Origin: Scytonematopsis contorta HA4267-MV1
GTDB lineage: Bacteria; Cyanobacteriota; Cyanobacteriia; Cyanobacteriales; Nostocaceae
Direction: 5' to 3'
Assembly: GCA_019359035.1 (NCBI GenBank)
Contig: JAHHIC010000073.1
Coordinates: forward strand, 1 to 64,000
Length of the DNA stretch: 64,000 nucleotides
Shown piece by piece: positions 24,040 to 32,523 of the stretch. The translations under genes and the position numbers were made by a program. Each line of letters opens with the position of its first letter. Within the stretch, counting starts at the first letter, position 1. The notes under the pieces are model-generated. The model saw only the letters and a list, made by a program, of their open reading frames with translations. It had not been told where the DNA came from and ran no database searches.

Positions 24040-24523
24040 GAAATTATTTCCTTTGATTTTTTTTAATGTCAACTAAATACAAAATGTAATAGCCTGATTT
24101 AGTTTTAATTAGCCTAATTTTCCTATCAAAATAATTGACAAGATTTATAACCAAAAAGTTCAATTTTGGGTGATTATAAACACTTGTGTGAAGTAGATTA
24201 TGGCTAAAATTTGCAATATCTGATAGGAGAATAAAGCTCAAAAAACTTATTGAATTCAACCAGTAAAGCTATTACCTACAAGCAATGATGGCAAGTTCCA
24301 CAAATAGCTGACATCCGTAATTATACTTATAATCGCTTTCATATTTGATTTTTATATATAATTATTATATGGTAATCACTATATTAAAGTAATTCGTGGT
24401 TTTCGCTGTTAAAAGTATGTGGATATTACGGATAACACTGACAGTACACGAGTGCTATTAATTATTTGTGTCATCGTATAAATGACGAATATATTGGTTG
24501 ATTTTGACCACAATTATAAAATA
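24040..24523. other. Divergent promoter region of the subunit and usher-like genes
   Basis: More than 400 bp of AT-rich sequence separate the interrupted subunit gene (-) and the usher-like gene (+). It should contain both promoters. No repeat or recognisable RNA element was seen. Confidence 0.4.
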
Positions 24524-27361
24524 ATGCAAAATCTACACAAAATTTTGATATCAATTATTTCGTCAACAGCAATCTTTATAATTCCAGCAAAAGTAATTGC
24601 TGAAGAAAAAAATGAATTTATTAATAATTCTGAAACAATATTGGGACTAGAAGAATATTTACAGCGTTCAGCAAATGTTCCTAAAAACTCCGTTAATTTA
24701 CCAACTAGTTCCGACAATTTAATAGCTCCAGCAGCTTTGGATAATAATTCACAAGAATTACCAACACTTGAAGATGGAACTACAATTACGCAAACTACAA
24801 GGAAAATAGATAGTAGTTTCAAGGTTTTCCCCGTGGGAATTGAGATTGATAATCGCAACGTTGTAGATGGAATTTTGATACGTGGAAGTGAGGATGGTTC
24901 CCAAGCAGTTAATTTTGATGATTGGTTAGTACCATTTAGTGCAGTTGTTGAGGCATTAAAATTAAATGTTAAATCCCTACCAGATGGTCAGTTGGAGGTA
25001 AGTAATTCTGGTCTTGTTACCCGCATTAACCCAAAACAACTTTTTACAGACCCACAATTAGGATTAGTCTTCTCTATTCAAGATTTAAAAAGACTTTTTG
25101 GAGTGGAGGTTAAGTTTGACATTAATAAATATGCGATTACTATTAATCCAGCCTGGTCAAATCAATCCACTTCTGTAGGACGACGCAACGACAGACCAAT
25201 AGTTCTAGATGGTTTGCCCGGTTTTCAACCAGGTAAATTGAGCATTGCAGCTATCGAACAAAAGGTAAGTGCGACTGGTTCCGGAAGCAATTCAACAACT
25301 ACCACTGGTGATTTTCTAGCAGTGGGCACAATTTTTGATGGTTCATGGTTTTTACGTACGGAACAGCCAAAATTAAGAGATAGCAAGACTTGGAGAATCC
25401 AAGAAGCTCAATATTTAAGACAAACTGACCGACAAGATTATTTTGTTGGTTCGCACCCAACTTTTTGGTCGAATTTAGGAGCAAGTGATTTTTGGGGATT
25501 CACTTATATTCAAAGGCAAGGATTTACACCCCCAAAATACCTATCGAGTGCGGGTTACACAGACCCTCGTCAAAGGTTGCAAGCAGGACAGATTGGGCGT
25601 ACCATTTCTGGTAGAGCAGAACCAGGCACTTTTGTACGGTTAGTTGAAGGATTTGGAGATATAGTTGTTGCCGAAGTTTTAGTTGATTCTTCCGGAATTT
25701 ACCGATTTGAAAACATCAAGGATGATAATGAATACCTGGGTAGTTACTACCGAGTTTTGCTATATCCCCAAGGAAGACTAACAGAAAAACCAGAAATTAG
25801 GGATGCAAACTATACCGCAGCGCCAGGACAGTTACCCTCAGGTGCTACCGCATTTGTTGTCTCTGGTGGGTTGCAGCGTGATTTTAAGAATCAAGGCTTG
25901 ATTGGTAATTTTTCTGGTTTTCGTGGTGGAGTAGCACAACGTTGGGGAGTATCAGAAAATCTGACGGTAGGATTTGGGGCAGTTTATGACTCTGGAGGGC
26001 GTGGATTAGCTGAATTATTCTATCGTCCGGCAAATTTCCCTTTACAGATAGCAGTTTCAACATTAGTCGGAAGTAAAACAGATACAATCGCTGATATTCG
26101 GTTTGAACCATCAACAAAATTCAGCGCTTCATTTTCTACTGACCGCTTTTCTAGTCGTTTGAATTTGAACTGGAATATATTAAATGGTGTGTCCCTGTTT
26201 GCTAACAGCGATATCCGCAGTGGTACAGGTGGGGGATTACAATTTAACTTTAGTGGAAGAGATTTATATACATTTGCACGCATAGGTTTAGATACAGAAA
26301 ACCGTCTGCGATGGACTTGGCTACAACGCCTTGGTAAGCTTGAGTTGACTCAGTTTGGTAATGAAATTGGTACATTTTCTGAACTTAACTATGGGTTATC
26401 TCCTGGAGCAGGTTTAGGTTTGGAACATTCACTGGTATTAAATTACGAAACCCGCAGTCAGAATGGTAGTAATAACTTATTAACTGCTGGGTGGCGGTAT
26501 CGTTCGCCACAACTCAGTATTGATGGTAACTATCTTTGGGATGCACAGTTGGGTTACGCTTTTGGTTCTCAAGGAAGTGGTTTAATAGCTGTTTTATCAA
26601 CAAATGTTATGCCCGGTCTAAGTTTACGTGCCCGATACCAAGGAATATCAGTTACCTCTGAGCAATCTAGTTTTAATATAGATTTAGTTTCTAGTTTAGG
26701 ATTGCAACGCGGTATTACTCCTGGTGATAGACGTACTAATTATTTCCGCACTCTAGGAGGTTTATTAATTCAACCGTTTTTTGATGATAATAATAATGGA
26801 AAAAAAGACCCAGGTGAAAAAATTTATATTGAAGCTGCTGATACTTTGTTGACCGTTAACAATCGTGTTATCAAATCATTAAATCCTGAAGTTCAAAGCG
26901 ACCGGCTTTTGCTGCGCTTAAATCCTGGTATATATCGTTTAGATTTAGACCCCGCAGGTTTCCCACCGGATTGGCAAGCTGCTACTGATGCTTATAAAGT
27001 AGATGTTGTATCAGGTTCTTATACCCCAGTGTTGTTACCATTAATTCGTTCTTATACAGTTTCTGGGGTAATTACTAATACAGAAGATGTACCTGTAAAT
27101 GGTGCTCAGATAGAAGCAATATCTACTACTTCAAAACCACGGAAATTTTCTGTGACGAATACTGCTGGAGTTTATTATATTGAAGGTTTGCAACAGGGTA
27201 GTTATCGTTTATCAATTAATGGTAAGATTATTAATAATTTTGTGGTTACACTTGATAATTTATCTCAAGGATTACAAGAAATTAATCTTAAGCAGGGTCA
27301 GAATAAAGAATTCCAAGTAACAAATCCAAATATTCAAAAACCTGTTTCACTGGGAAACTGA
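24524..27361 (+). CDS. Usher-like outer membrane protein of a fimbrial system
   Basis: This encodes 945 residues from the ATG at 24524, chosen because a signal peptide (LHKILISIISSTAIFIIPAK) starts there; an ATG at 24482 would add 14 residues. The N-terminal region (about 90-210) has a beta-rich, copper-amine-oxidase-like look (FEDWLVPFSAVVEALKL-type, here FDDWLVPFSAVVEALKL). A module with ISGRAEPGTFVRLVEG and SSGIYRFENI (about 365-415) resembles the plug of ushers. From about 440 to 740 many alternating hydrophobic strands suggest a large barrel. PFFDDNNNGKKDPGEK (about 765) and a carboxypeptidase-regulatory-like beta domain close the protein. With an adjacent PapD-like chaperone and small subunits, it is probably the secretion pore. 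A decayed copy of residues near 718-779 lies at 28801. Confidence 0.7.
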   Translation: MQNLHKILISIISSTAIFIIPAKVIAEEKNEFINNSETILGLEEYLQRSANVPKNSVNLPTSSDNLIAPAALDNNSQELPTLEDGTTITQTTRKIDSSFKVFPVGIEIDNRNVVDGILIRGSEDGSQAVNFDDWLVPFSAVVEALKLNVKSLPDGQLEVSNSGLVTRINPKQLFTDPQLGLVFSIQDLKRLFGVEVKFDINKYAITINPAWSNQSTSVGRRNDRPIVLDGLPGFQPGKLSIAAIEQKVSATGSGSNSTTTTGDFLAVGTIFDGSWFLRTEQPKLRDSKTWRIQEAQYLRQTDRQDYFVGSHPTFWSNLGASDFWGFTYIQRQGFTPPKYLSSAGYTDPRQRLQAGQIGRTISGRAEPGTFVRLVEGFGDIVVAEVLVDSSGIYRFENIKDDNEYLGSYYRVLLYPQGRLTEKPEIRDANYTAAPGQLPSGATAFVVSGGLQRDFKNQGLIGNFSGFRGGVAQRWGVSENLTVGFGAVYDSGGRGLAELFYRPANFPLQIAVSTLVGSKTDTIADIRFEPSTKFSASFSTDRFSSRLNLNWNILNGVSLFANSDIRSGTGGGLQFNFSGRDLYTFARIGLDTENRLRWTWLQRLGKLELTQFGNEIGTFSELNYGLSPGAGLGLEHSLVLNYETRSQNGSNNLLTAGWRYRSPQLSIDGNYLWDAQLGYAFGSQGSGLIAVLSTNVMPGLSLRARYQGISVTSEQSSFNIDLVSSLGLQRGITPGDRRTNYFRTLGGLLIQPFFDDNNNGKKDPGEKIYIEAADTLLTVNNRVIKSLNPEVQSDRLLLRLNPGIYRLDLDPAGFPPDWQAATDAYKVDVVSGSYTPVLLPLIRSYTVSGVITNTEDVPVNGAQIEAISTTSKPRKFSVTNTAGVYYIEGLQQGSYRLSINGKIINNFVVTLDNLSQGLQEINLKQGQNKEFQVTNPNIQKPVSLGN

Positions 27362-27429
27362 ACTTTCTCGAAAGAAGGATGACCAATAGATATCTCCGGA
27401 AATAAATTATGCATTCACCGAAACCCCTT

Positions 27430-27457
27430 GTAGAGACGCGATTAATCGCGTCTCTAC
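27430..27457. terminator. 28-bp palindrome (GAGACGCGATT variant)
   Basis: A perfect palindrome with arms GTAGAGACGCGATT lies 69 bp past the usher-like gene and is followed by ATTATTTTTT on the plus strand. It suits termination between this gene and the convergent Rpn remnant. Confidence 0.65.
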
Positions 27458-27475
27458 ATTATTTTTTGGAGATGT

Positions 27476-28073
27476 CTAATTACTAAGTGCTTCTAACCAA
27501 GCCTCTAAATCAGCCAAGCCAGTAAAATCTAACAATGCTTCACTCAAATTTTCGAGGGCAGCCAAAGGTAAAGCAGAAATTGAGGAGCGTGTTTTTTCAG
27601 AGAGTTCTCCAAACCGCTTATTTAGCAGTCGAATAACCAGATTCGCTGTTGCTTCTTCTCGTCCTTCTTCCTTAATTTCTCGATAAACTCTTGTTTCCTG
27701 CAATGTTATCCCTAGCATGGATTCTACCTCTGTTCGACTAAGAGTTGTCCACATAAAAAAATATCCAATTACTCTTGTAGGTTTGTGGGATGGGCTTCCA
27801 GCCCGTCCATATCAACCAAGGCGGGCAAGGATGCCCACCCCACAAAATTGGATCATTTATTTCTTGGACTACTCTAAGTTGTTCAAATTTGTACACCATT
27901 ATTGTGGTGATTAACTCCATTATTACGCTACTTACTTGTTGAGATTGCCCAATTTTGCTTCTTGTTAACAAATATCTTGCTTCCTCTGGAGCTTCTTCCT
28001 CGTCTAGGGTGGTTAATGCCAGTTTCAGTGCTACCCATAATTTATCGTAGCTTGAGGTGATAGATAAACAGGA
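27476..28073 (-). pseudogene. Rpn-like/DUF4351 gene, truncated and interrupted by a MITE
   Basis: Minus-strand reading gives SSYDKLWVALKLALTTLDEE, then RYLLTRSKIGQSQQVSSVI and YKFEQL, then an inserted element, then SRTEVESMLGITLQETR, a basic hinge and a DUF4351 end (LVIRLLNKRFGELSEK, then DLEAWLEALSN). Deleting 27744-27874 with one TAAG restores the join KFEQL-SRTEV in frame. The catalytic N-terminal half is also missing upstream of about 28073. The remaining 92-codon open frame (27754 to 27476) is the DUF4351 tail only. It is related to the complete gene at 13738. Confidence 0.8.
27744..27874. mobile_element. 131-bp MITE with TAAG duplication and nested GC-rich repeat
   Basis: The ends are imperfect inverted repeats: AGTTGTCCACATAAAAAA on one side and the complement of AGTAGTCCAAGAAATAA on the other, each continuing into ATCCAAT. 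TAAG flanks both sides (27740-27743 and 27875-27878), or TA if the ends are read as IS630-like. The core is the GTGGGATGGGC...GCCCACCCCAC repeat. Removing the element repairs the host gene. Confidence 0.8.
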
Positions 28074-28210
28074 TTTTGTAATAATACTTTTTTTGAACTT
28101 AGATGGTGTCTAATCAATCCAGAATCAGTATAATTATTGATAGAATAAATCGCGTATCACGAATTATAAATTAATAATAATTAAGCCGAGAAACCGTTCA
28201 GTATTAAAAC

Positions 28211-28462
28211 TTACCAGGCTATATCGGCTTTGGTTTTATTTTCGGACACTATCATCAGCATCACTGGAACAGGTCTGGACTCTTCTACTATTCCCCCAGC
28301 GAATTCCCATCCGCTAGCTCTCAAAATATGAAGAGCGCTCGCACCAGCCACAACCACCACACGAAAACCAATGTTGTTGTCAATGTTGTTGTCGTTGCGG
28401 TAAGCCGAACGGCAGTTTTCAGGGTTGTTAATCCACGAGCCACCACGCAGCATCTGGAGTTG
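28211..28462 (-). pseudogene. FGE/SUMF1 C-lectin tail resembling a DGR variable region
   Basis: The minus strand reads [19 protein letters not shown], then [16 protein letters not shown]. This is the C-terminal end of formylglycine-generating-enzyme/SUMF1-type C-lectin folds, which in cyanobacteria are common targets of diversity-generating retroelements. Asn, Asp, Tyr and Ile codons sit at AAC-type positions (ATTAACAAC, GAAAAC, AACGACAAC), the pattern left by adenine mutagenesis of an AAC-rich template. A further 47 codons follow before the stop, and an upstream stop cuts the frame. No reverse transcriptase, Avd gene or second repeat copy is present in the window, so this is an orphan fragment, either a variable or a template repeat. 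Confidence 0.65.
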
Positions 28463-28555
28463 CCTACCCCATGTTTATTGTACAGCACTGTGCATATTAT
28501 TTGTCATTATTAATTAGAGGGTATTTATAAATAAAATATTAAGACACCATACATA

Positions 28556-28749
28556 CCGCAAGCCAGCCAGTGACTAAAGTCACTGTCTAAAAGCTAAAGT
28601 CCTCGTCATAGGACTAATAAGAAATAAGATTTTTGGAGATATCTTAAATGTTGTAAAATACTTGTTTTTAATATATATATATTATTTCAGTCCTCTTTCA
28701 GAGGACTTCAGCTTTTAGACAGTGACTTTAGTCACTGGCTAGCTTGTGA
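28556..28749. mobile_element. About 190-bp palindromic element (CCAGTGACTAAAGTCACTG arms)
   Basis: Arms of about 50 bp with few mismatches face each other: AGCCAGTGACTAAAGTCACT continuing into GTCTAAAAGCT and AAGTCCTC at 28563-28600, and the complement at 28690-28743. Each arm contains a small internal palindrome (AGTGACTTTAGTCACT) and a GTCCTC/GAGGAC hairpin. The AT-rich centre has no open frame. It is probably a non-autonomous mobile element. Confidence 0.75.
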
Positions 28750-28800
28750 TACAAGTAATGCTTAATGTTCCCTTTATAAACACCCTCTTAGAAATAACCA

Positions 28801-28983
28801 AAATATAGATTTAGTTTCTAGTTTGGGATTGCAACATGGTATCACTGATGGTGATAGACATACTAATTATTTCCGCACTCTAGGAGGTTTATTAATTCAA
28901 GCGTTTTTTGATGATAATAATGTAAAAAAACTCAGGTGAAAAAATTGATATTGAAGCTACTGATACTTTTTTGACCGTTAATA
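28801..28983 (+). pseudogene. Decayed duplicate of part of the usher-like gene
   Basis: The sequence closely follows 26675-26859 of the usher-like gene, including an unbroken match over ACTAATTATTTCCGCACTCT and beyond. It reads IDLVSSLGLQHGITDGDRHTN until small deletions around 28915-28935 break the frame near the FFDDNN motif. It has no start and no flanking usher sequence. It shows that a second copy of the usher gene, or part of it, once existed 2 kb downstream. Confidence 0.9.
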
Positions 28984-29015
28984 GATAAAAAGATGAGATT
29001 AAAAAGTCCGGAATT

Positions 29016-29534
29016 TTATTTCATAGGAAGAAAGTATAGCACTCCTTCGTCAGCATTAATTGTATAAAATAATTCTAAATTTCCGGAAGCATCTAAGCTA
29101 AAGTGACGTACAGATTGCAGAGCAGACAAAAATTGTGATTCCTGATTCATCACAACAGCATCACAGCCCTTTTGAGTTGCGTTCAATATACCAAAAGAAA
29201 GTTTGTCATTAACTAAATTAAAAGAGCCACTAAAACGATTGCAACCAGAAAATCCATTCACCTGATTCTCCTCAAAATTCAAAGACAGTTTTGTTTGGGC
29301 TAAAAGAGGAACAGCAGAGCCTTTACGCTCCCAACGCTCAAGTTGCCAAGAAGAATTTTTCAAATCAATACGAGACTGCGGAGAATTTTCGGAGGATATA
29401 GGAGGTAATTGAGTTGAAGAAGACTCTGTGCAAGCTAATAAAGCAGAACCGAAGGTCAAGAGAAATCCTATAATACTTAAAAAATAAACTACAGGATTTA
29501 AGAAAAATTTGAGCGAGAGCATCTTTGTTTGCAT
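29016..29534 (-). CDS. META-domain lipoprotein (HslJ-like)
   Basis: This encodes 172 residues from the ATG at 29534; a TTG nine codons upstream is a weaker alternative. A hydrophobic N-terminus ends in a lipobox-like LLAC, so the mature protein is probably a lipoprotein. The META domain (about 70-170) shows SWQLERW, then VNGFSGCNRFSGSF, then ATQKGC and FLSAL, all family hallmarks. META/HslJ proteins are linked to heat or antibiotic resistance and envelope stress in other bacteria; the cyanobacterial role is unknown. It stands alone between the usher remnant and the protease gene. Confidence 0.8.
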   Translation of the reverse strand: MQTKMLSLKFFLNPVVYFLSIIGFLLTFGSALLACTESSSTQLPPISSENSPQSRIDLKNSSWQLERWERKGSAVPLLAQTKLSLNFEENQVNGFSGCNRFSGSFNLVNDKLSFGILNATQKGCDAVVMNQESQFLSALQSVRHFSLDASGNLELFYTINADEGVLYFLPMK

Positions 29535-29646
29535 AAAGGGTAACCGATTTAGAATCAACAATTTATGGCTTCAGTAAGTACTAATATATTTCATGGAAGA
29601 CACTAGACATCTGGTGAAAATTAATTATACGTTACATGAAACCCTC

Positions 29647-29674
29647 GTAGAGACGTTACATGTAACGTCTCTAC
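29647..29674. terminator. 28-bp palindrome (GAGACGTTACATG family)
   Basis: A perfect palindrome lies 35 bp downstream of the minus-strand protease stop and upstream of the META gene, so it is placed to end the protease transcript. Confidence 0.6.
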
Positions 29675-29708
29675 ATTCTTGGACGGAGATGTCTACTATT
29701 AATAATAG

Positions 29709-30926
29709 TTATAAGCAACGTCCTTTAGTTTGGAGCCTCCAGTTGGCTAACGCAGGGTTATCGCAAGCGTCATAGACTAATTTCCCGATATTACCAGCCC
29801 CACGAGTACCATAAGCGCTGGCAGAAAATTCTTTGTTTTGTCCAAACCAAGACGAACCCATCTTTTGCTCACTATTACCATAGCTGCTGACCCCGACAAC
29901 AACATTACGGATGTTTTGAGAACCATAGTTTTCTCCTGTTGCATCATTACCAAAGTTGACAAGCCAGGGACCACCACTAGACCCACCAGTCATAGCTGAA
30001 CCTAACCAAGTATTTTTAAGATTACCGCTACCAAAGAATGCACCATAAGCAGTATTGATTTGCATCACCAAACCAGAATCAAAAGAGCCAGGATATCCAA
30101 GCTGAGTTATAGATGCAAATAGTTTGTTGCCAAAGACACTTTGATAAGCACTAGCTGGAACGGCATAGCTGTAGCCATTCCATCCATAACCAAACCAACC
30201 AACAACATTTCCTGCCTGTTGTCCTCGACTATTATTATCTAGATGAACCACTGCAATATCATTGTTACAAACAACGCCTGTCTGAACACAAGTATCAGTT
30301 CCGTTGAAGTAGGTAGTAGGAATTAAGTATGAGCTACTTTCATAAGATAGATGTGGTTCGCTAGAGTTATTTTTTGCCGGAACAAACTTAACCCTTCTTA
30401 CCCAACCAGCATTTCCTTTTCCAAAATCATGGACGCAGTGTGCCGCAGTTAGCAGAAGGCTTTTCCCAATCATCGAAGCAGAACAAATATAATTGTAAGT
30501 GTTTCCTCCGACAGCCATGTACAACTTTCCGGCTTTATTGTATGGACTAGTCTGGGCAGGATTTGCGGTGCCACCTAAAACCCTGGAAGTAGAGTAAGGT
30601 ATTTTAGAAGCCCCAAACGAGAATGGAGAATTTTCTAGGGCATTATTTATTGAGTTAGAATCTGAAGAGTTTACCGCACCAGGGCTACCAGTAATAGAAA
30701 GTGTACTAGAGTTAAAGTTAGAGCGACTATTGAACGAGCTTACTGGCATTCGCGATTTCAGCTTGTCTGTGGGTAAAGTATCAAACTGCTGACTTCTGAA
30801 TGATTGATTGACACTATCAGATGAGACGGTTGGAGACTCATTTTGTGCGAGTGCTGCATAATTCTGTAAAGTGAGCAGCAATCCAGTGGAAACAATAGCT
30901 AATGAGCGTCTGATGAATACTTGCAT
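29709..30926 (-). CDS. Secreted trypsin-like serine protease (S1 family)
   Basis: This encodes 405 residues with a ribosome site (AAGGAATAAA) and a signal peptide ending near ALAQ (about 1-28). A Ser/Asn-rich linker or propeptide (about 29-120) precedes the protease domain. The triad is visible: His163 in LLLTAAHCV, Asp223 in NNDIAVVHL, Ser317 in TGGSSGGPW. The N-terminal Asn/Ser-rich leader suggests a zymogen. The domain resembles the glutamyl endopeptidase/V8-like branch, but specificity is not predictable. A Cys pair around the His and one near the C-terminus may form disulphides. It probably acts in the periplasm or outside the cell; possible substrates include the surface exoproteins encoded nearby. 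Confidence 0.88.
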   Translation of the reverse strand: MQVFIRRSLAIVSTGLLLTLQNYAALAQNESPTVSSDSVNQSFRSQQFDTLPTDKLKSRMPVSSFNSRSNFNSSTLSITGSPGAVNSSDSNSINNALENSPFSFGASKIPYSTSRVLGGTANPAQTSPYNKAGKLYMAVGGNTYNYICSASMIGKSLLLTAAHCVHDFGKGNAGWVRRVKFVPAKNNSSEPHLSYESSSYLIPTTYFNGTDTCVQTGVVCNNDIAVVHLDNNSRGQQAGNVVGWFGYGWNGYSYAVPASAYQSVFGNKLFASITQLGYPGSFDSGLVMQINTAYGAFFGSGNLKNTWLGSAMTGGSSGGPWLVNFGNDATGENYGSQNIRNVVVGVSSYGNSEQKMGSSWFGQNKEFSASAYGTRGAGNIGKLVYDACDNPALANWRLQTKGRCL

Positions 30927-31294
30927 TTTATTCCTTACTTAATGCGCTAATTTATTCGGAAAAAATTACTCGCAACGAAAAAACACATTTTGCTTAAGTA
31001 ATTATTACTACTTAGGTAATGCATTCTATACACCTGACATCACTTAATTATGCGATTACTTGTGTAAATTTGACATAAAAATAGTGTTAAGTTTATATAA
31101 AATTGCGTGATAATACTTATGAAATTTTCATTCAATAAAGAATTGTGCAGAAAGTTTAAATGTGTTTTGTATTAGTACCTTTTCGCTTACACGTATTTGC
31201 CAGTGAACCGTCAAAAGTCAACAAATTGCATGAGTTTCCCCCCTCCAGAAATATATAGAAATCAGTTGAACATTAGGGAGAGAGAGTAAGTACC
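30927..31294. other. Divergent promoter region between protease and histidine kinase genes
   Basis: A 368-bp AT-rich region that should hold both promoters. A possible ribosome site (AGGGAGAGAGAG) precedes the kinase GTG at 31295. No repeat was seen. Confidence 0.4.
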
Positions 31295-32344
31295 GTGGTT
31301 GAAGAACTTTATACACCCGAACAACTCGCTCAGATGCACGATTCTTTATGGCAATGCGTGTTGCAATTTGCGAATTTGTCTGCAGCACAAGAGCGCAACC
31401 GTATTGCCAGAGACTTACATGACTCCTTGGGACATGCACTGACTGCACTCAACTTTCAGTTACAAACAGCAATAAAACTTTGCAAATTTGACCCCACCCA
31501 AGCGCAAGAGTTTTTAAATGAAGCACATCGTTTAGTGGGGATAGCAACTCAGGAAGTGCGTCAATCGGTAAAAGCATTAAGGAGTGATACTTCCGAAAGC
31601 GATTCTCTAGAAACGTTGCTAAATTTTCTAGTGCATGATTTTCAGCAAACAACAGGGATTTTGCCAGAAGTAGAAATCAACTTACCCATTAAGTTATCAT
31701 CACATTTAATTACACCTGTTTACAGAATTATCCAAGAAGCGCTGAATAATTCCCGGAAGTATGCCCAAGCAACAAAAGTAAAAATTCATATTTGGGTAAA
31801 TTCAACAGGGCTACATTTCACAATTGAAGATAACGGTCGTGGGTTTAACCCAGAAAATGTTTCGGGAGGTTATGGACTAAGGGGAATGCAAGAACGAGTT
31901 GCAGTTTTGCAAGGGCACTTAGAATTAAAATCTCAACCAGGAGCAGGTTGTTGCATAGCTGTAGAAATTCCGATGCAGATATATAATATACCAGAAGCAG
32001 TTGTACAAAATGAAGATGAATACTCTCAAGTGAATATTCAACCTACCTTAGAAATACAAGAGACAAATCTAATCTCACAAGAATACGAAAATCCATCGAT
32101 TTATATTAATAGTAAAATGAGATGTATATTAAAAACATCTATACAAGAAATATCTATTACTCAAGAAGATATCCCCACCACCAACTCCCCATTCCCAACT
32201 CCCAACTCCCCAATTCAAGTAAAAATTGGTGAATGGCAACCCCTAAATCTTGACGAATGGCAAAATACGGGATTTGTATATGAGTCAAAAAGCCCATTAA
32301 TAGATATTCCCTCCAAAAATGTAGAGACACATCCAAGAATGTAG
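31295..32344 (+). CDS. Cytoplasmic NarL-type sensor histidine kinase
   Basis: This encodes 349 residues from GTG. HisKA_3 dimerisation domain: ERNRIARDLHDSLGHAL with phosphoacceptor His42. ATP-binding domain (about 125-225): N-box IIQEALNNSRKYAQA and G-box IEDNGRGFNPENVSGGYGLRGM. There is no membrane helix or recognisable input domain in its short N-terminus, so the signal probably comes through a partner. The C-terminal 100 residues are low in conservation and pass through an AACTCCC repeat; the final codons lie in the palindromic repeat family. It is followed by a second, defective kinase-like gene and a NarL-type regulator, all co-directional, so the three probably form one system. Confidence 0.88.
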   Translation: MVEELYTPEQLAQMHDSLWQCVLQFANLSAAQERNRIARDLHDSLGHALTALNFQLQTAIKLCKFDPTQAQEFLNEAHRLVGIATQEVRQSVKALRSDTSESDSLETLLNFLVHDFQQTTGILPEVEINLPIKLSSHLITPVYRIIQEALNNSRKYAQATKVKIHIWVNSTGLHFTIEDNGRGFNPENVSGGYGLRGMQERVAVLQGHLELKSQPGAGCCIAVEIPMQIYNIPEAVVQNEDEYSQVNIQPTLEIQETNLISQEYENPSIYINSKMRCILKTSIQEISITQEDIPTTNSPFPTPNSPIQVKIGEWQPLNLDEWQNTGFVYESKSPLIDIPSKNVETHPRM

Positions 32345-32368
32345 AGACGTTACATGTAACGTCTCTAC
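32341..32368. repeat. 28-bp palindrome (GAGACGTTACATG family)
   Basis: A perfect palindrome overlaps the stop codon of the histidine kinase gene. A half-copy (ATGTAGAGACA) just upstream lies in the coding region. Confidence 0.8.
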
Positions 32369-32523
32369 TTTAGTATGAGTAAAATTGATAATCTCCAACT
32401 TTAGTTGGAAATTTAAATCAAAGATAGTTAAGAACTTAAATTATAGGTTTAATGAAAGGAGGTAATAAAAAATAGAGGTGCAGGGTCTCTTCACCTAATT
32501 GTCGTAGTTAAAGGGTAAAACAT

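Noticed and set aside
24044-24259. 71-codon minus-strand frame upstream of the interrupted subunit
   Set aside because: AT-rich, no motif, occupies the promoter region between divergent genes.
28801-28983. A separate small usher-like gene
   Set aside because: No start codon, frameshifts and match to only part of the usher gene show it is a relic.
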